Below, one piece after another: positions 1 to 14,599 of a stretch of DNA of 64,000 nucleotides (its first letter is position 1; each line of letters starts with the position of its first letter). This DNA is from Lanius collurio (lineage: Eukaryota; Chordata; Aves; Passeriformes; Laniidae), in assembly GCA_020086605.1 (NCBI GenBank), contig JACBWW010000004.1, forward strand, positions 18,611,624-18,675,623, in the 5' to 3' direction. The position numbers and the translations under genes are program-made. Below the pieces are notes generated by a model, which did no database searches, was not told the DNA's origin, and worked only from the letters and a program-made list of their open reading frames with translations.

Positions 1-2862
1 TTGCTCTCTATTTTCAAGTAAGCCAGGTATTAGACACGAAAATCTTGAGGTAACCCAGAGAACTATCTGTTGAAAACCAAATGAGAGCTTGGCCTACTAC
101 CCAGAAACATCCATCACCCAGCCCTTTTCTGTTGGGATTTGTGTTGAATGACGTCCTCTGCAGATCAACAATTAGTTTTTAGCATAAGAGTCCTGTGTCA
201 TCGTCATCATCTCCCCAAGAGACCCAAACAGGCCGAGTGATTTTTAGATTATATGGTCTGATAAGACACAAGCTCCTGGCTCTCTGTGTGCTTGCGCCAC
301 GCAGGCCACCTGCTCTATGGAGCTGCCACCAGGGACACCCTCAAAAAGGTTTAATAATGATGTTCTCTCTAGAGGTGTAACTCAAAGCATGCTCAGAATT
401 TACATTCTGTATCACTGACTAAAATCTTGTATATAAAATCCTATATATAAGTAGGATCTATGACTAGTTGCTAAAAAATGGCAGGAATGTTATTTCTTTT
501 AAACTAGAATCTGCCTGCTCTGTAGTCATAAAAACTGTAAATGAGCACAGGAATTGATAGAGCAGGGCGGATCAGTAATCTACCCAGTCAGGTATCCTGT
601 CTGACTGCACCCAAGATCAGTAGCATCACAGGAAAAGATAAATTAGAGAGCCACATTATGGAGACATATGGAATAATTATTACTGAAAGATTCCTCCTCT
701 TCTTAAGTGCTTGTTTTATATCCTGAAACGGCTGATATTTCCTACTTCATTTTAGATTTTATTCTGCTCTAACTAAAAACGTTCTCATCATCCATTTAAT
801 TGCCTGATTCCCTTTCAATTGCTGCTAAGTACTTGGTTTAAAAAAAGAATAATCCCAGTGTGGCAGAAAGTTCCACATCAAATTATTCATTATGTAAAAA
901 GCATTTCTTTTGCTAATTTTAATCTGACTAGCTTCCATTACTTGTTTTCTGATTTTCTCCCTGCTCATTCTTTTCAGGGTTGGGAGTCAATTGGAATTTC
1001 CAATTTATCTTTTCAGTTGCAGTGATGTAAAATAACAACTGCACAACCCTTTCAAAATCAAAGAGATCCTCTTTTTCCCCCCCACACTCACATGAAGAAA
1101 ACTCTCGATTTATAAGCAGCTCTCTAGAAGTTAATAGTGTATTTCACACTATCTCAAAATTATTCCTATCAAAACACTACATGACTGGGTGTCCAAAGTT
1201 ACAAAATAGAGAATGAGACTTATTTCCTTCCTGAGAAAAGATTATTAGACCTAATGCAAAAACATAGGTTGTAAAGCACAAACACTTATTAAATTCAAGC
1301 AGGAGAGGTGGGAGATAGGATAAAAATTTGCTGTGACTTGGAGATACACTCAAGCCTGGAGACAGAGGAACAGACCAATCTGCTCAGTTTCACCATACTG
1401 GGGACCTGGCTATTCTGCACCTGGCTGTTTTGGATGATCCCAGGAGCTCAGGAGGTTTGAGGTGCACATGCAAAACATGATAAATGCTGCCACATTCATC
1501 AACTGTGCACAAATCTCAATTACTTTGACTAAATTCTCCAGCAAGTTCAGACAGATTTGTCAAGAAAATTCTGCCAAATAGCAAGTTTTTCATTCAGAAA
1601 CACAAAAGTCATGTAAAAACCCACAACATACAGAACATCAGAACAACAAAAAAAAAAACATGAAGAGAAAGATAAATGTAGAAATGGTCTGATACCACAC
1701 TGAAGTGTGTGTAGAAATGTATGGAGATCTTGATCACAAAATAAAGAGCTCATCTTTGTGAGTGAAACAAGATTTGATACGATCAGAATAAAAGATTCTG
1801 AGAAAGGTATAATATTTAAAAACTTGGGTAAGTGCTGTGTGGGTAGATAGGAAAGGTTTTATTCCAGAGGTGTTGTACCAAAAAAATGGAAGAAGATTTA
1901 GATTACGGCTTGGATGCCTGGATTTACTGGAGAGTCAAACATTATACTTGGTACAAGGTTAAATGAGCAACAGAACAGCAGTCATCGAGAGAGAGATCAC
2001 AGACAATCTGTTTGGCACTGGAGGAGGCGTAAAAAGCTCCAGTTTCAAAGAGTACTCAGATAAAAGGGAAATGAAGAGGCTGCAAGGAAGCATTTTTAAT
2101 CCCATAGGTTCTAGACAGGTACCAATGTTCATTTGCTCCCACTATGCTCTAAATACTCTGAAATAGGTATGTTGCTAACTTACAGTCACAATGTAGAACA
2201 AAATACAAACGAGATGACACAAACAAAGCCATGCTACATAGTTCTGATACATGCATTCACACTAACTCTACAAGATAGTTGTGTTTCATGTACACAAACT
2301 TTATCATTTTTTTCAAATTATCTGGCTTCTTAGGAGTAATAAAACACTACCTTGCATGAGCACTGTAGTGTTTGCACAAAATTGTATTATCAGAATTTTT
2401 TACTGAAAAGAGAATAAAGATAAAAAAGTACTGAATAGGTAAGAAACAAAGTGTTACAGAGCTGATGTTCTCTTCATTCATAGTGCACATTTTTCACTTC
2501 TCAGTTTTCATTGTGAGCTGGTTTAGCCAAATTTAGAAATATACTCCCTAAGAGAAGGTGGGTTATAAACCACCCCTCCTACCTACCAGGTTCAGGAAAA
2601 AATTAAACTTTTTCCTCAAAAGAAAGTGAAAGTGATAAAAACTATTTATTCAACAAACACACAGGTAAAGGATAATAATGATAAACAATAAACCCCCATT
2701 GCTATAGAGGAAAAGAAACCTGTGAAAAGAAAATCCAAGTCCTTCTGTAGGTATTCTCTCTCCTCCTCCTCAGAGCAGGGATGAGGTGGGCCCTCCCCCA
2801 GCCCTCCACCTCAATGAAAGAAGTCCTGATGTTCTGATGTGAAGTAATCCAGGAAAGAAGGG

Positions 2863-2940
2863 GAAAGAAAAAAAAACACCACCCCCCCCCCAAAAAAAAC
2901 CAAAAAACAAAACAAAACAAAAAAACCCCAACAAAATTCC
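2863..2940. repeat. A/C-rich low-complexity tract
   Basis: This is a run of A and C homopolymers, including a C10 tract and repeated CAAAA units. Open frames read across it on the minus strand are low-complexity artefacts. Confidence 0.9.
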
Positions 2941-5900
2941 AAAAATGAGCTGCAGAAAAAACAACAGAGAGAGAGTTACTTATCTCTGTCCTTGAGCCAC
3001 TGTTTGGAAGTTTGCTCAGTTCTCTCTCTCCACTCAGGCTCAGTCCATAAGCACAGAAAGGCATACAACCAATTTCTGGGTTATGGAGCATCAAATAGGG
3101 AATATAACATCTCGTCACCCCAAGACACATTACCATAACCACTTACAATTTGAATCATTACAACACATCTACATCCCACTTTCCTCATCATTTAATTGGA
3201 AACTACGTGATACCCACTCTAAAAACCATCAACGTTCATCATTTCTCCTGCTCTCATTGACACACATGTAAAGGGCCTATAAACTCCTACAGTCACCAGC
3301 CTAAGATGTGCCCTTTGCTGGGACAGATGTTGCCTCTGGCTTGAAGAACTTGTGCTCTCTCTGGGAGTCCAGCAGCAGGTCCTTTGTTTTATCCAGCAGG
3401 CAGGGGGCACTCCAAATTCCTCATCAGAAGTTATCTGCAGCTATGTACCAAAAGGAAGAGTCCAGCTTGAAGGATTTTGTATTTCATTTAAGGCAGTGCT
3501 TAGCAAGAAGAGAGGCAGCAGGTACATTTTCAATGCCATCTGCTGGATAAGATAGACAACTCTCATAAAGGCAAACTCCCACTGTTTTCCATCTATCACC
3601 ATCAATTCATACAAACAGCTCCCTCCTCTTTGTACCTTATCTAAACAAATATCAAATTTGAAGTTGTCTTAATAAGCACATCTTATTCCCCACACTGTTA
3701 ATGCATCTAAGAAAGCAGATAAGCCAGTATTTATGAACATGTTTGAGTTTGCAAAAATGAATGCATTTTACTCCAGCTGAGAATTCAGGGGGTTCTGACA
3801 GTGAAAAATATCTTAAAATAGATTTGATGAGAAGAGCCTGATGCTTGTGCTGCAAAACATATTCCTTCACTGCACCAATCTCATCTCTCATTCTAGGAGG
3901 GCTAATACTTCTTTCTGAAGAGAGCAATGAAAAAGTCACAACACAAGAAGGTTTTTTCCCCTTCCCTGAAGAGTATTTTTCCCATTGGAAAGACCAACAA
4001 TGAAAAGCATTCACTCAGCTAAACGAGTAGAAACAGACTTGTATTTCACAATAAAATGGAAAGGACAACTACTCTAAAGAGACAGGTAAATTCTATTCCT
4101 AGAGAAGTCCAATACCAGATATCCTAGGATTTGAGAACAGGTATTTATTAATTTAGAGTGAATAAAATGTTGGCTTGATCTTGAACAGTTTTCTGACTTT
4201 TGTGAATTATGACTTACATTATGGTCAATCAAATTGCAAAACTTCATTAAACATGTCTCAACTGTTCACAGAAATCACTGACACTACGAATATCTGCAAT
4301 TTCTCATAAAGGACATCTGAGTACATCCCTCTTGCGAGAGTGTAACCAAAGAACTTCTGAAGACTGTGACAGAATGACCCCCCTTGCTCTATTATGCCAT
4401 TTAGACAGCCTACTGGATCACCTAAATTCAGTTAAAAAAGAGGGATTGGCATGAAATGAGGTCTGGCATGAGGTTGATATAACTCACGTAAGAGATGCAG
4501 GAACAGACTGCACTCCTAGGTCCTCAAATACAAAAATTGTACATGCTGACGTGAAAAAACAATTGTTAATAAACAGATAGTCTACTCTTCAACACTCCAT
4601 ATGGCAGTCTGATGGATTAAACACCAGCAGAGTGTTGATCACTCTAAAAGCTCATATTGAGATGATCTGGAAAATCTGTCTATCTACAATTTACGAATTC
4701 TGGTTAATTTAATTAAAATGTTGCTTCACTAAGTGCCTTAATATGGAAAGCCATAAGCTTGTGAAGTTCCTGGCACATGCTTGCCTTCAGAAGACACTAC
4801 AGAACAAATTAGCAAGAGTCTCCTTTTAAATTTGGGGTATACAGAGGAAGACTCCCGAGCTAGAAAATCAGTCTAAGCGTACAAGCACAAAGAAGAGAGC
4901 AGAAAAAAGCAAAAAAAAATCTCCACAATAGGCAGAGGGACAGGTCATACAATAAGCCTAAGGAATGTCTGAAGCATAAGAAAAAAAGGACACAGGCTGT
5001 CAAGGTACAGGTGACTTCTTTGAAAGTGGCCAAGTAATGTTAAAAGAAAGTAGATGTGTTACAAATAGCAGACTGAGAACTGGAGAGAGAGGGGTGGGGT
5101 TCAGGAAAGGAACTGTCCCCTTGCAAAGAGAACAAAGGCCAGAAAGTCACAAGAATGAAGAAGCCCATGATCAACATGCTTGGCCAAAGGTAATCCCAAT
5201 GGTGTAATCTCCCTTTACCAAGGGAGGCTTGAAACCTGGCTTCTTTAGCTGAGATAGGCTCCAACACATACATAATCAATTACTGCAATTTAGCTAGGAG
5301 GTGGTACCTGTTCATTTTCAATTTAGTGTCAACACCACAAACAAGAATCTTTGAGACTAAGGCAGTTTAGAAAGTTTTTTCCTCCTAGAAGCATGGCTGG
5401 ATGAAGGAAACAGACATTGCCAATGCAAAAACCTGTCACAAAAGACAAGAGAGTAAACTGCTAGGATGTGGAAGCAGATGATAGTTTGGAAAACAAATAG
5501 AAAACCGTGTCTGATGCAGCTTTAAGTTAATGGAAGCCAAAACATTTCCAGTACATTCACTACTGCCTCCGGAATGACCCATGTATGTTTATACTTTTTT
5601 ATACTTAATAATATCTACTTTTCTTCTTAACAAAAAATGAAGATGCTGGGTTCACTTCTCAGCAGTTAAAGCTGAGGATGCAGCATCAAGGTTTTCTGGG
5701 CACAACTGCTAATATTTGAGAGGAGTCTGAAAAAAGGGCAGTGGTATTATCAGGGAGATGGTATGGAAGAACAGACAGAAGTCCCCATGTCACTATTGTC
5801 TCACTCCGCTGTATTTCAGCAAAGCATAAAACCTTTTTTTCTTTTTCCATTCTCAAAACTATCTAGAGTGAAGAAAAAAAATTCTACATAGAAGGAACAG

Positions 5901-6879
5901 CAGTTATCTCTAGGAAAACATTGGCTTAGGCTCATTTTTTGTTCCAAATCATTAAATGGAAAAAAAATTTTGGATTTTGTTCTGTAGAATGATCATCTTG
6001 GAAAAACAGGAGTAGTCTCTCCAGTATGGCAACTCGTCCTCTACTTGTACAGGCAGATGAGGTTCTGCCTGCAAAACTCAAGAAGATCTGTTGACTTGCT
6101 GCAACAGACAATAGAGCATGTGAGATTGTGAAGAAGGCCTGGTTGTGTTCTATGTCTAGCATAGTATTATAAAGACTGTTACCCCTTGAATGCCACTTCA
6201 GCTGTGTTTCTACAACTCGCTGTGTAAGAAAAAAGAATATCGATCTTTTACACTGTACACCTCTATACTAATCTTTTCCGTAAGAGTAGAATTCAGAAAA
6301 ATTGATCTGGAGAAAATAAAAAACAAAGCCATGTTCTTAGAAAATAAAAACCATTTATAAAAAGTTTGGTCACATTTACATCTCCATGCTTCCTCTAGAC
6401 TATTTACAACTACTTTTCAGACCATGCAACTGAGCATGTTGGAGCATGAATTTCCATACTCAAATACAAGAGTACTGATCTTCTATATTATTACAAGCAT
6501 AAGAGCCAATAAGAAGTGCCAAAGACAGAAAGCAAGGTGGGAAAATAACCTTTCTTCCCCTAAGTCTTCTCTGCTTCATAGAGACCAAGCAGGCTGGTTT
6601 CAAAACAAGAGCAAGTGATATAACCAAACAAAAGCAGATCTGAAAGGTGAGCAAACCCCACAAGCCACAGAGTCATTATTACTGTGTCGACAGCACACTT
6701 GTTAAAAATGTATATTTTAATTTTCTGTATTGCTAAAGGTCCCAGTTTGCCTAGGGATCTAGCTAAGCTGCCATTTTCTACCACGACACAGTCTAATCTT
6801 TATTTAATGGATTTAGCATCTATCTTCACTAGAGTGGTCTCTAAGGGGAAGGGGAGGGGAGCATGAAGGGGCATGAAGA

Positions 6880-7330
6880 GATGATCAGGGCCCCCCTCTC
6901 CTTCATCCATCCGGCGCTCATGTTTGTGTTCAAAATTCAATTACCTCCTTATTGATACTTCACAGAGATATTTAAGCTGCAAACATGAAGCCCTGATTTC
7001 CCAGGGGGCCATGCCCCTCTCTATTTCACTGCTCTGCTTCCCCCAGGGTGAATTCCTGAGGCGTCCATATTAATAGGTAATCAGTCACAATTCATTTATT
7101 AAACAGCTAGCAAGGTTTATCAGCCTGCTCTGATTAGCCGGAAGAAGCCACTGAATTCCTAATTTATTTATGGAAATCTAAGTGTCTTTTTGAATTCCAT
7201 TCATGAAAGACAGGGGTTCCGTGGGTCTGGCACACTGAATTCTAACAGGGAAGCACCAGGCAACCTGGACACTGAGGACTTTGCAACTTCAGCCTGGTAA
7301 ACACACTGTGGTGCCCCCAGCGTGACCAAG
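6880..7330. promoter_or_regulatory. Candidate conserved noncoding element 1 (homeodomain-rich)
   Basis: This compact non-repetitive block has many TAAT/ATTA cores: TTAATAGGTAATCAG near 7070-7084, CATTTATTAAAC near 7094-7105, TGATTAG at 7131-7137 and CCTAATTTATTTATGG near 7157-7172. GAATTCC/T recurs at least four times. It looks unlike the surrounding drifting intron. Enhancer function and its target are inference. Confidence 0.4.
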
Positions 7331-9561
7331 AGATTTAGACCAGAACCTCAGACATGGATTCACAAGCTAGCTCTTCAGAGAGTGGGCATTGCCACCCACT
7401 AAAGAATTACTGTCCTGTTACTATCAGTATGTGGAAAGGCTGGAAGAAGTTCACTAAACAGAGCCATCAATGCAACAAAACTAGGTCAAAATAATAAAGA
7501 AAAAAATAGGCATTTTTAAAAGTTTGAATAAAGCATTCAGAACAGTGCTGAAAACAACTGCCAGGTAACAATATATACATCTACACATGAAGTTCAGCTT
7601 TTTGAAAACTGCAGTTACAACCTTTACATTATTTCTGCTATAATAATTTCAACTAAACTGATTTTAAAATGGGACACCACTACTGTACATTCAAACTCAG
7701 ACACAAAAGGTCAGTGATGCTGCTGATTACCAAAAAGTGAAAATGGCTAAAAACAATAAAAAAACCCCACTTCTCTACTGTTTTAAAAAGAGATGTGGAG
7801 TACTAAGTAAAGAGCAGATGCTGAAGTGAAAAGACTTATAGGTGCACTGGATACACCTTAAGGCATTTTGAATACAGTTTCATATAACATAAAGCTTATA
7901 AACACAGGACTCTAAAGGTTCAAGGCTACCACTCCTGAAAAACTCTTTTTATTCTTGTCAGCTGTGTAGTGATCTCCAAAACTCATATGTACCTGAATTT
8001 TGCCCACCTTAGTTACTTAATCAGAAAACAACTAGGAATGGAAGACTATAGAAAATGTTTATTTCCTTTTTCTTCTCAACACAAATTTGTACCAAGTAAC
8101 TTTCAATGTATCCCCCACTGCCCTTGGTGACTTTCCTGAACAGCTCTACAGGGAAGTAAACATAGGTAAACACAGTAAATATAGGGATTGTATTTTCAAA
8201 TCCTCCGAATGAGGTGGATGTGTCTCATACAGATGCAGTAGCCAAAAGGATATTTTTGCCTAATTTTTTCCTAATATCTTTAGCTCTCAAAACTGACAGG
8301 ACTTAACAATATACAGTGTTATATGAAATATAGACAGAGGTATGTTTAAACATATTGAGAGCTTTTCTGTTAAGACTAATTCTGAGACACTGCTATGAGA
8401 CATTTTGTTTAGTGACCTCAGTATTCTGATCTGATTATTAACTACAGAAGTATTCCAAACTAACAAGTAAAAGCATAAATAAAGAGGATACAGATGCCAC
8501 TCCACAATACTGCATCTCACAAAAATTATTTCAGTTCAATCACAATTACTTGGAAATATATTTCAAAAAACATTCCAAATTCTTGTATAGGTTAAAACTG
8601 GCTACATCTATATCCTCTGAATTTACAAGTACAAGCTCCATAGTTACATAAAAGGCTTTAATTTGTTTAAGGTTCCATTACACAAAAAATGCAGTAGTGC
8701 ATTAAAACAGATATAAAATCCCCACTTCAACTGAACTAGTACAACCCATAACCTTAAATACAAAATATATTATTTCCTCTCAAATTACAGTGGTTAGACT
8801 TGAAAAGATGTAGTACATGCAATAAATACATCCAAAGTGCTAGGAGGACTGAGCGTTTGAATTCATCTACAACCAGAACTTGTATGTTGCAGGTGTTTGA
8901 AGTCAAGGATAGCATAGAGAAACAAATCCTGGAAGAAGCATTTTTTGCTGCCTGGAAAAGTAATCAATAGCTTAACTGTCATTAGTTTGTTTTCTACAGA
9001 TAAGGGTGATTCAGCATGTTTTTCCTACTATGAAATATAGTTCCTAGAAGGAGGGAAAAGACCCAGAATTTGCATGAAAGATTTCTCAATACCTTTCTTC
9101 CACTGTATAAGGAGGATTTTCAAGATGACACAAGAGACAGACACTACAGGATTTTACAACAGACCCAAACATCTAATCTAGTTGTGGCTCTCAACAGCCA
9201 GTTTCTGCAGCCCTCATTGCTTGGGGAACTGCAAATGCTACCAATGAAAATAAAACAACCTCTTCCTTTCCTGAGTCTATCCATACTTCACCTTCTCCCC
9301 CTTCAGCAGTAAATTCACAAAGGTGATTTCAAACAAGGGCTTTGCAGAATACACAAGACAGAACTCACCACAGAGCACGTAAAAATAGGACACTCACGCA
9401 TGTTTTAACTGGGAAGCTCAATGAGCATCAAACTCAATGTTATTTTCACTCCCTCAATATGTAAGCTCCTTATCATACAGAACACTGCAGCACTGCCCAT
9501 AACACATCTAACCCATGATGTCCAAAGGTGCTGGAAAATGGAAGCTGCAATCATGTTGCAG

Positions 9562-9631
9562 TTATTTCTAGTCTAAACAGATGTTATTTCTAGTCTTGTA
9601 GCTTTTACACATTATTTCTAGTTATTTCTAG
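9562..9631. repeat. Interspersed short repeat, TTATTTCTAG x4
   Basis: Four exact copies of TTATTTCTAG lie at 9562-9571, 9584-9593, 9612-9621 and 9622-9631. The last two are in direct tandem. This is probably a local slippage expansion. Confidence 0.8.
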
Positions 9632-10079
9632 TTTTCATTGCTTTCGAAACACAACTGAGTGAAAGCAATGTAGCACTGGCAGATATATGGAAAAAACCCT
9701 ATAAAACTGTTAAAGAATAGAATTTACTATTACAAAATAGAACGCAATATTACAATCTTTAACTGCTTGACTGATTTTCAAAATACCCTGTTTAAAGTCC
9801 ATTTTAATGCAACCAAGTCTGATATAGATAACCAGTCAAACCCAGCACACCACTGTGCACCCACCAAGCAGAACTGGAATTCATGCCCCTGTATAACACC
9901 CAAAGGGTTTTAAAATAAAAACCAGAAGTATTATATAGGTGCTCCTTCCTTTCTAATGCCACTTAATAGAACTTGATGACAAACATCTACCTATTACTCT
10001 GCTGAAAATTACTCTTCGTACTTTCATCCTGTCCCATCTTGTCCTCCATCTTATACATTTATTTCCAATTCTCCTGAAA

Positions 10080-10107
10080 TTTATTGTAATTGCATGATTA
10101 CAATAAA
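10080..10107. repeat. Perfect inverted repeat (11-bp stem, 6-nt loop)
   Basis: TTTATTGTAAT is followed by TGCATG and then ATTACAATAAA. The two arms are exact reverse complements. The arms are AT-rich and no transcript is known here. Confidence 0.85.
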
Positions 10108-12499
10108 GCCTGGGATGATTATCTTCTCTCTTTCTTGCACAGTCAGTGCCAGTAACATCATACTTTTACCAATTTCACAAGGAACGTCACAAACTGCACA
10201 CACAAAAATTACTTCCTACACTACTTAAGTGCTGTAACTTAAGTGACAGACATTTACAGGCAGAGTACAACACAATTCAGAATAAAAATGAAATCCTTTA
10301 ATTGACACTGGAGAAAATTAGATTCTAGCTGCATGTGCTATATTTTGCTGATGACAATGAGGTTAGCATTTGAAAAAAAGTGTTATGAGTTCCTTAACGA
10401 CCAACAGGTTATTAAGATCTTTGTCATATAAGTCACTAGAAATGTGACATTTCCAACAGCAGAGAGCCCTCTAGAGCTACCAAGGGATAACAGTTCAGCA
10501 GCCCTCCAGGAGAAGAGCACCAGTGCTGCTTAATGCAACACTCAGGCTCTTCACAGATTACCCGCCAGCTACTGACCAAACCAGATTCTAACTGGTTCAG
10601 TAGAACAGATCAAACCCCACAGTGAGAAAACAGAAATCACATTTTTATTTGAAGAATTTGGGAGCTAATATTTATTGAATTGCCAGTAAATTTGGAAAGC
10701 CTTCAAACGTAATAATACATTTGGGGGAGTTGTGCAAGGACTTAGAGATACTTATTTATAATACATATGTTTGTGAAACATCACCAAATACCTGAAAATC
10801 AAAATTTTACATGACAGCACATAGTAACACCAAAATAATTGTCACTTTTTGAAGTTTAAACAATATGTGGATATACGCCTCACAGCACAAAAAGCTCTCC
10901 ATATGAAAATGCCCTGTCAATGTAAAATAATTTCTACACAGAAAATATATTCTGCTGAACTTATTATAATAAAGTTTACAAGCTTTCACTACAACAGTGC
11001 TCAAAACAACACATAAATGGAATCTACTTAATCAGTTATTAGATGTCTTTCAATTACCTCCCCTCTTGTGCTTATGCTGTAGCAACCAATCAGTAAAAAT
11101 AAATTACAAAATGAAAATCTCTACTTACACAGCATGGAGTTTCCTATTCCCACCTCCTCAATTACAGTACCAGTTTTAACATAAATTACAAGAAAATAAC
11201 TAAACTATATCCTTTAGCTTTACTGTCAAGGCTTACAACTGTGAAAAGCAGTAAGCACAACTTTATTATCTCCTCATTGCAACCAAAAATAGCAAGAATA
11301 AACTCACCCATTTTCTCAGAACCAAAACCCATCAAAATATATAATTTTGGGACTGACAACTAAATTACAGCACACTAATCACAGGTCTGGGTCCACATTT
11401 TAAGAGCTTAAGTTAACCACTTAAAGTTATGAGCTTAACTTTCTGCATATTAATTCATCAGACTTCATTATGATATGAGTTTGCAGTGTGCTTAGGGAAC
11501 AACAATCTCTTGGACACTTTAAAGAATCCACAAACAGCCTTCAAACATGCTTTCATGGGCAAGTATAAAGTAATGTTTTATTACCAAAATAAATTTCTAA
11601 GAGCCAACATTTCACTGGAGGGGGGAGGTGAAGAACAAACTTGCAATGAATATGATGAGAAGAGGTAGTATGTCTACTCTGCTGGCAACAGCACTAAGCA
11701 TCCTTTTTTGATCTCCAGCTAGAACTCAAAAAGCCACAGCAAAACCTTCCTGTAGAGACAGAGGCAATTTGAAATATCTCAGCACCCTGACAAATTCATG
11801 TTAGGATCCTGGAAGCCCAGAGTACAATACCCCATTGGGGCTATTTTTATCTCAGGCCCACTGCTATATTCAACAATGCACTTCTAAATGAGAATATTTT
11901 CAGAACAAAAATCACTCTGTTTTACATAAATTGGTTACTCCTCTGCCCTAAACTCCCAAAATCTCATGCCTATAAACTCCAGTCATATTGGGACACATGG
12001 ATATCCTATGTTTTTACAGGATTTTTATTCTATCTTACATTCAGTTTTCAACTCCTAACAAAATGCAAATAGCTGTCATTGCTGCTACATTATTAACAGC
12101 AGCAATCCTTTGATATTCTTAAATAAAGTTATTGTCTCCTTTTAGAATCAAGTACTATCTTTGTGCATCAAGAAGACAAGGCTTAGACATAAAAGAAAAG
12201 GTACGTTCAGGTGTAATCTGTTGTACGTGCCTGTGCAGACACCGAGCAGGTCCACCCCAAGACTAAGGGGAGCAAGAACACCCAGCCATCCTCACTGGAA
12301 ACATGTCAGGACAGTAACTACATGTGTACACCAAGGGTCATAGCAGAGTCCTTGGTTCCTTTTCCCTATCCCCTTAAAATGTATATTTCTGCAGGATATG
12401 TACAGGAACTAGTTAATGAAAGTCAAGCAATTAAAAAGCATTTCTGAGGTATTCATGGGACTGCACCAGCCACAAGTGCCTGACAGCTCTTCGTGTGTG

Positions 12500-12930
12500 A
12501 AAGTCCCTGGAGAGCCATCACACTTCAATTACTATCACTAACATTAGTCATTATCAGGCTGGCTTCAGTCCCTGGGGAAGGCAGCTTGTGATGACAATAT
12601 CCAGCCTCTCCTTGTAAAACAATTCATTAGGCAAAGCAGAACAGCTGGGGCAGCCACGTGGATGTCTGCAGAGAGCCCCCCCTCCACCGGGACCTCCAGC
12701 CCCCCTTTTCCTTTTGGACTGGGCAGCCACCACCCCCATGACAGCTGTAAAAGCCTCTAGGGACACTTCAGGTTTAATCAGTGCTCCTTATACTCAGGGG
12801 AAGCATTTGATTGCAAACTTAAACTAATGGCACTCAGAAGGTTACAACAATCATCAGATAAGAGGCTTTAGGGCATTTTTATCTTGTCCTAATGCTCACA
12901 AGTTAATGAGGCAATAAGAGAGAGATACTA
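12500..12930. promoter_or_regulatory. Candidate conserved noncoding element 2
   Basis: This non-coding block carries clustered sites: ATTAGTCATTATCA near 12544, ACAATTCATTAGG near 12619, CCACGTGG near 12654, two CAGCTG E-boxes, AGATAAGAG near 12856, ATTTTTATCTTG near 12875 and TTAATGAG near 12903. The composition shifts to GC-rich in its centre (12660-12740) and back. No open frame explains it. Confidence 0.35.
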
Positions 12931-14599
12931 TCAGACTTGGTCTAGCAACATTATACAGACAGGATGTTCAAAGTTGCATTTACTGCAGATGCAAGAGGTA
13001 CGGTGGCAAGTTCATTATTGATCTTACAGAAGACTTCATGCTCAGAACAACTGAAAGCACTCAATAAAGTGAGAAAATGCTTGGCAAATTTTCACATAGC
13101 TTTGTATGCATTATCACTGGATCCAAAAAAGAGAAAACTGAAAAGCAACATAGCAAATGAACCAGGTAAATAATCTCTGGCATTAGAATGGATACAGACT
13201 ACTAATTTCTAACCTTTATGCTGCTTGCAAATAGAAATCCTTTTATGTAATGTCTGCAAATGGCTGAGAATAGCCTTGCTTTTCTTAGTTACCCTGCTTG
13301 AGTCCCAAGCTGAAGGCCACTTGATATGGGGATCTGTTTTATCATTATATTCTCATTTTACTTCTGATGACTGACACAGTATTCTAATGATACCCTCCTG
13401 TGGCATATAATAGCAGCAAGCAGGAGGAAACAGCACCACACAGTAAAGGATACTTAACAATAAATGCTTCATATGCTGTTTTTCAAAATACATGATTTTC
13501 CCAATGCCTTGCAAAACAAAGTTAACATGAACTCCACCTTACAGGTGGGGTGATAGGAAGGGCCATGTAAAAAGGCAAATAAACCAACCAAGCAGAAGAG
13601 GGGTAGTGCCAGAAACTGAACCAAGTCTCCAAAGTCACACTCGAGTGAGATTTTTCACTAGAATCAGCTGCTGCTCTGCAAATAGGTCCAGCAACCCATA
13701 CTGTAGAAGAAAATTCTCTCTTCACTCCTGCCAGAAGCCAAAATTTACAGAAAAACATTTTAGATAGAGATGGTACAGGGATAATCTTTCCAATATCTGT
13801 AAATGCAGAGTAAATGTTCTAGTAACACAGAAGTGGGAAGTTTTAATTGAATAAAGGCAAAAAATACTGCAAAATACTTTTAAATAATAAATACAGACCA
13901 GTTGTAAAGTTCGAGAGTCCCTCCTAGAATGACTCCTGAGAGTTGTTTGGCACTTCTGTGTTTTTAAAAGATAATGGAAAAATGCACATAACCTTAAGCT
14001 TGATCAAACTTTTCCCCATCCTCAATTCCTCCACTGACAGTAGTCTACAAGTTATCCTGTCAGAATGAGAGTAGCAAAAAATAGGCTTCTGACAGTATAA
14101 CGTAAGAACATTTTGTTTGTAGTCATGTTTCTTTCTGTGCCAAGCATGTGGCAGATAGAAATGCTTTAATGTGACAGCCCATTCCTTTACTTTTGTGGCT
14201 AAAAGCTCTTCAGTCAAGCCCCATTGACCCTCTACTTGTCTAGACAGATGAACGTGGTTTCACTGTTCATTTCAGCCAGGACACACAAGAACTTCTATGT
14301 ATGCTGAGGACCATTCTCCTCCTCTGCCTAAAGAATTGTACTGAGTGGACTGTATCTCCCTATGAACAAAAATGGACCCTGCAGCCCACACTGCACAGAC
14401 TTGTAATCAGCTCTGTCGATGGAAGTATCTGAAAGTCCATTCATCATCCCCCCAAAGTCAAAAAGCTATCACTGTGATACAGGAATTCTTAGGTTTCTTG
14501 TTGCTAATCAGCTGCTCCCATAGAGGCAGATCAGAGAGTTGCACTTGCCTAAAGCTCATAAGCTTAAGGGAATGCAGGCTTTGGATGTATTTCTAGTTC

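Noticed and set aside
2702..3142. 146-codon minus-strand open frame
   Set aside because: It passes through an A/C homopolymer tract giving a Phe/Gly-rich low-complexity peptide. No splice context or motif is seen.
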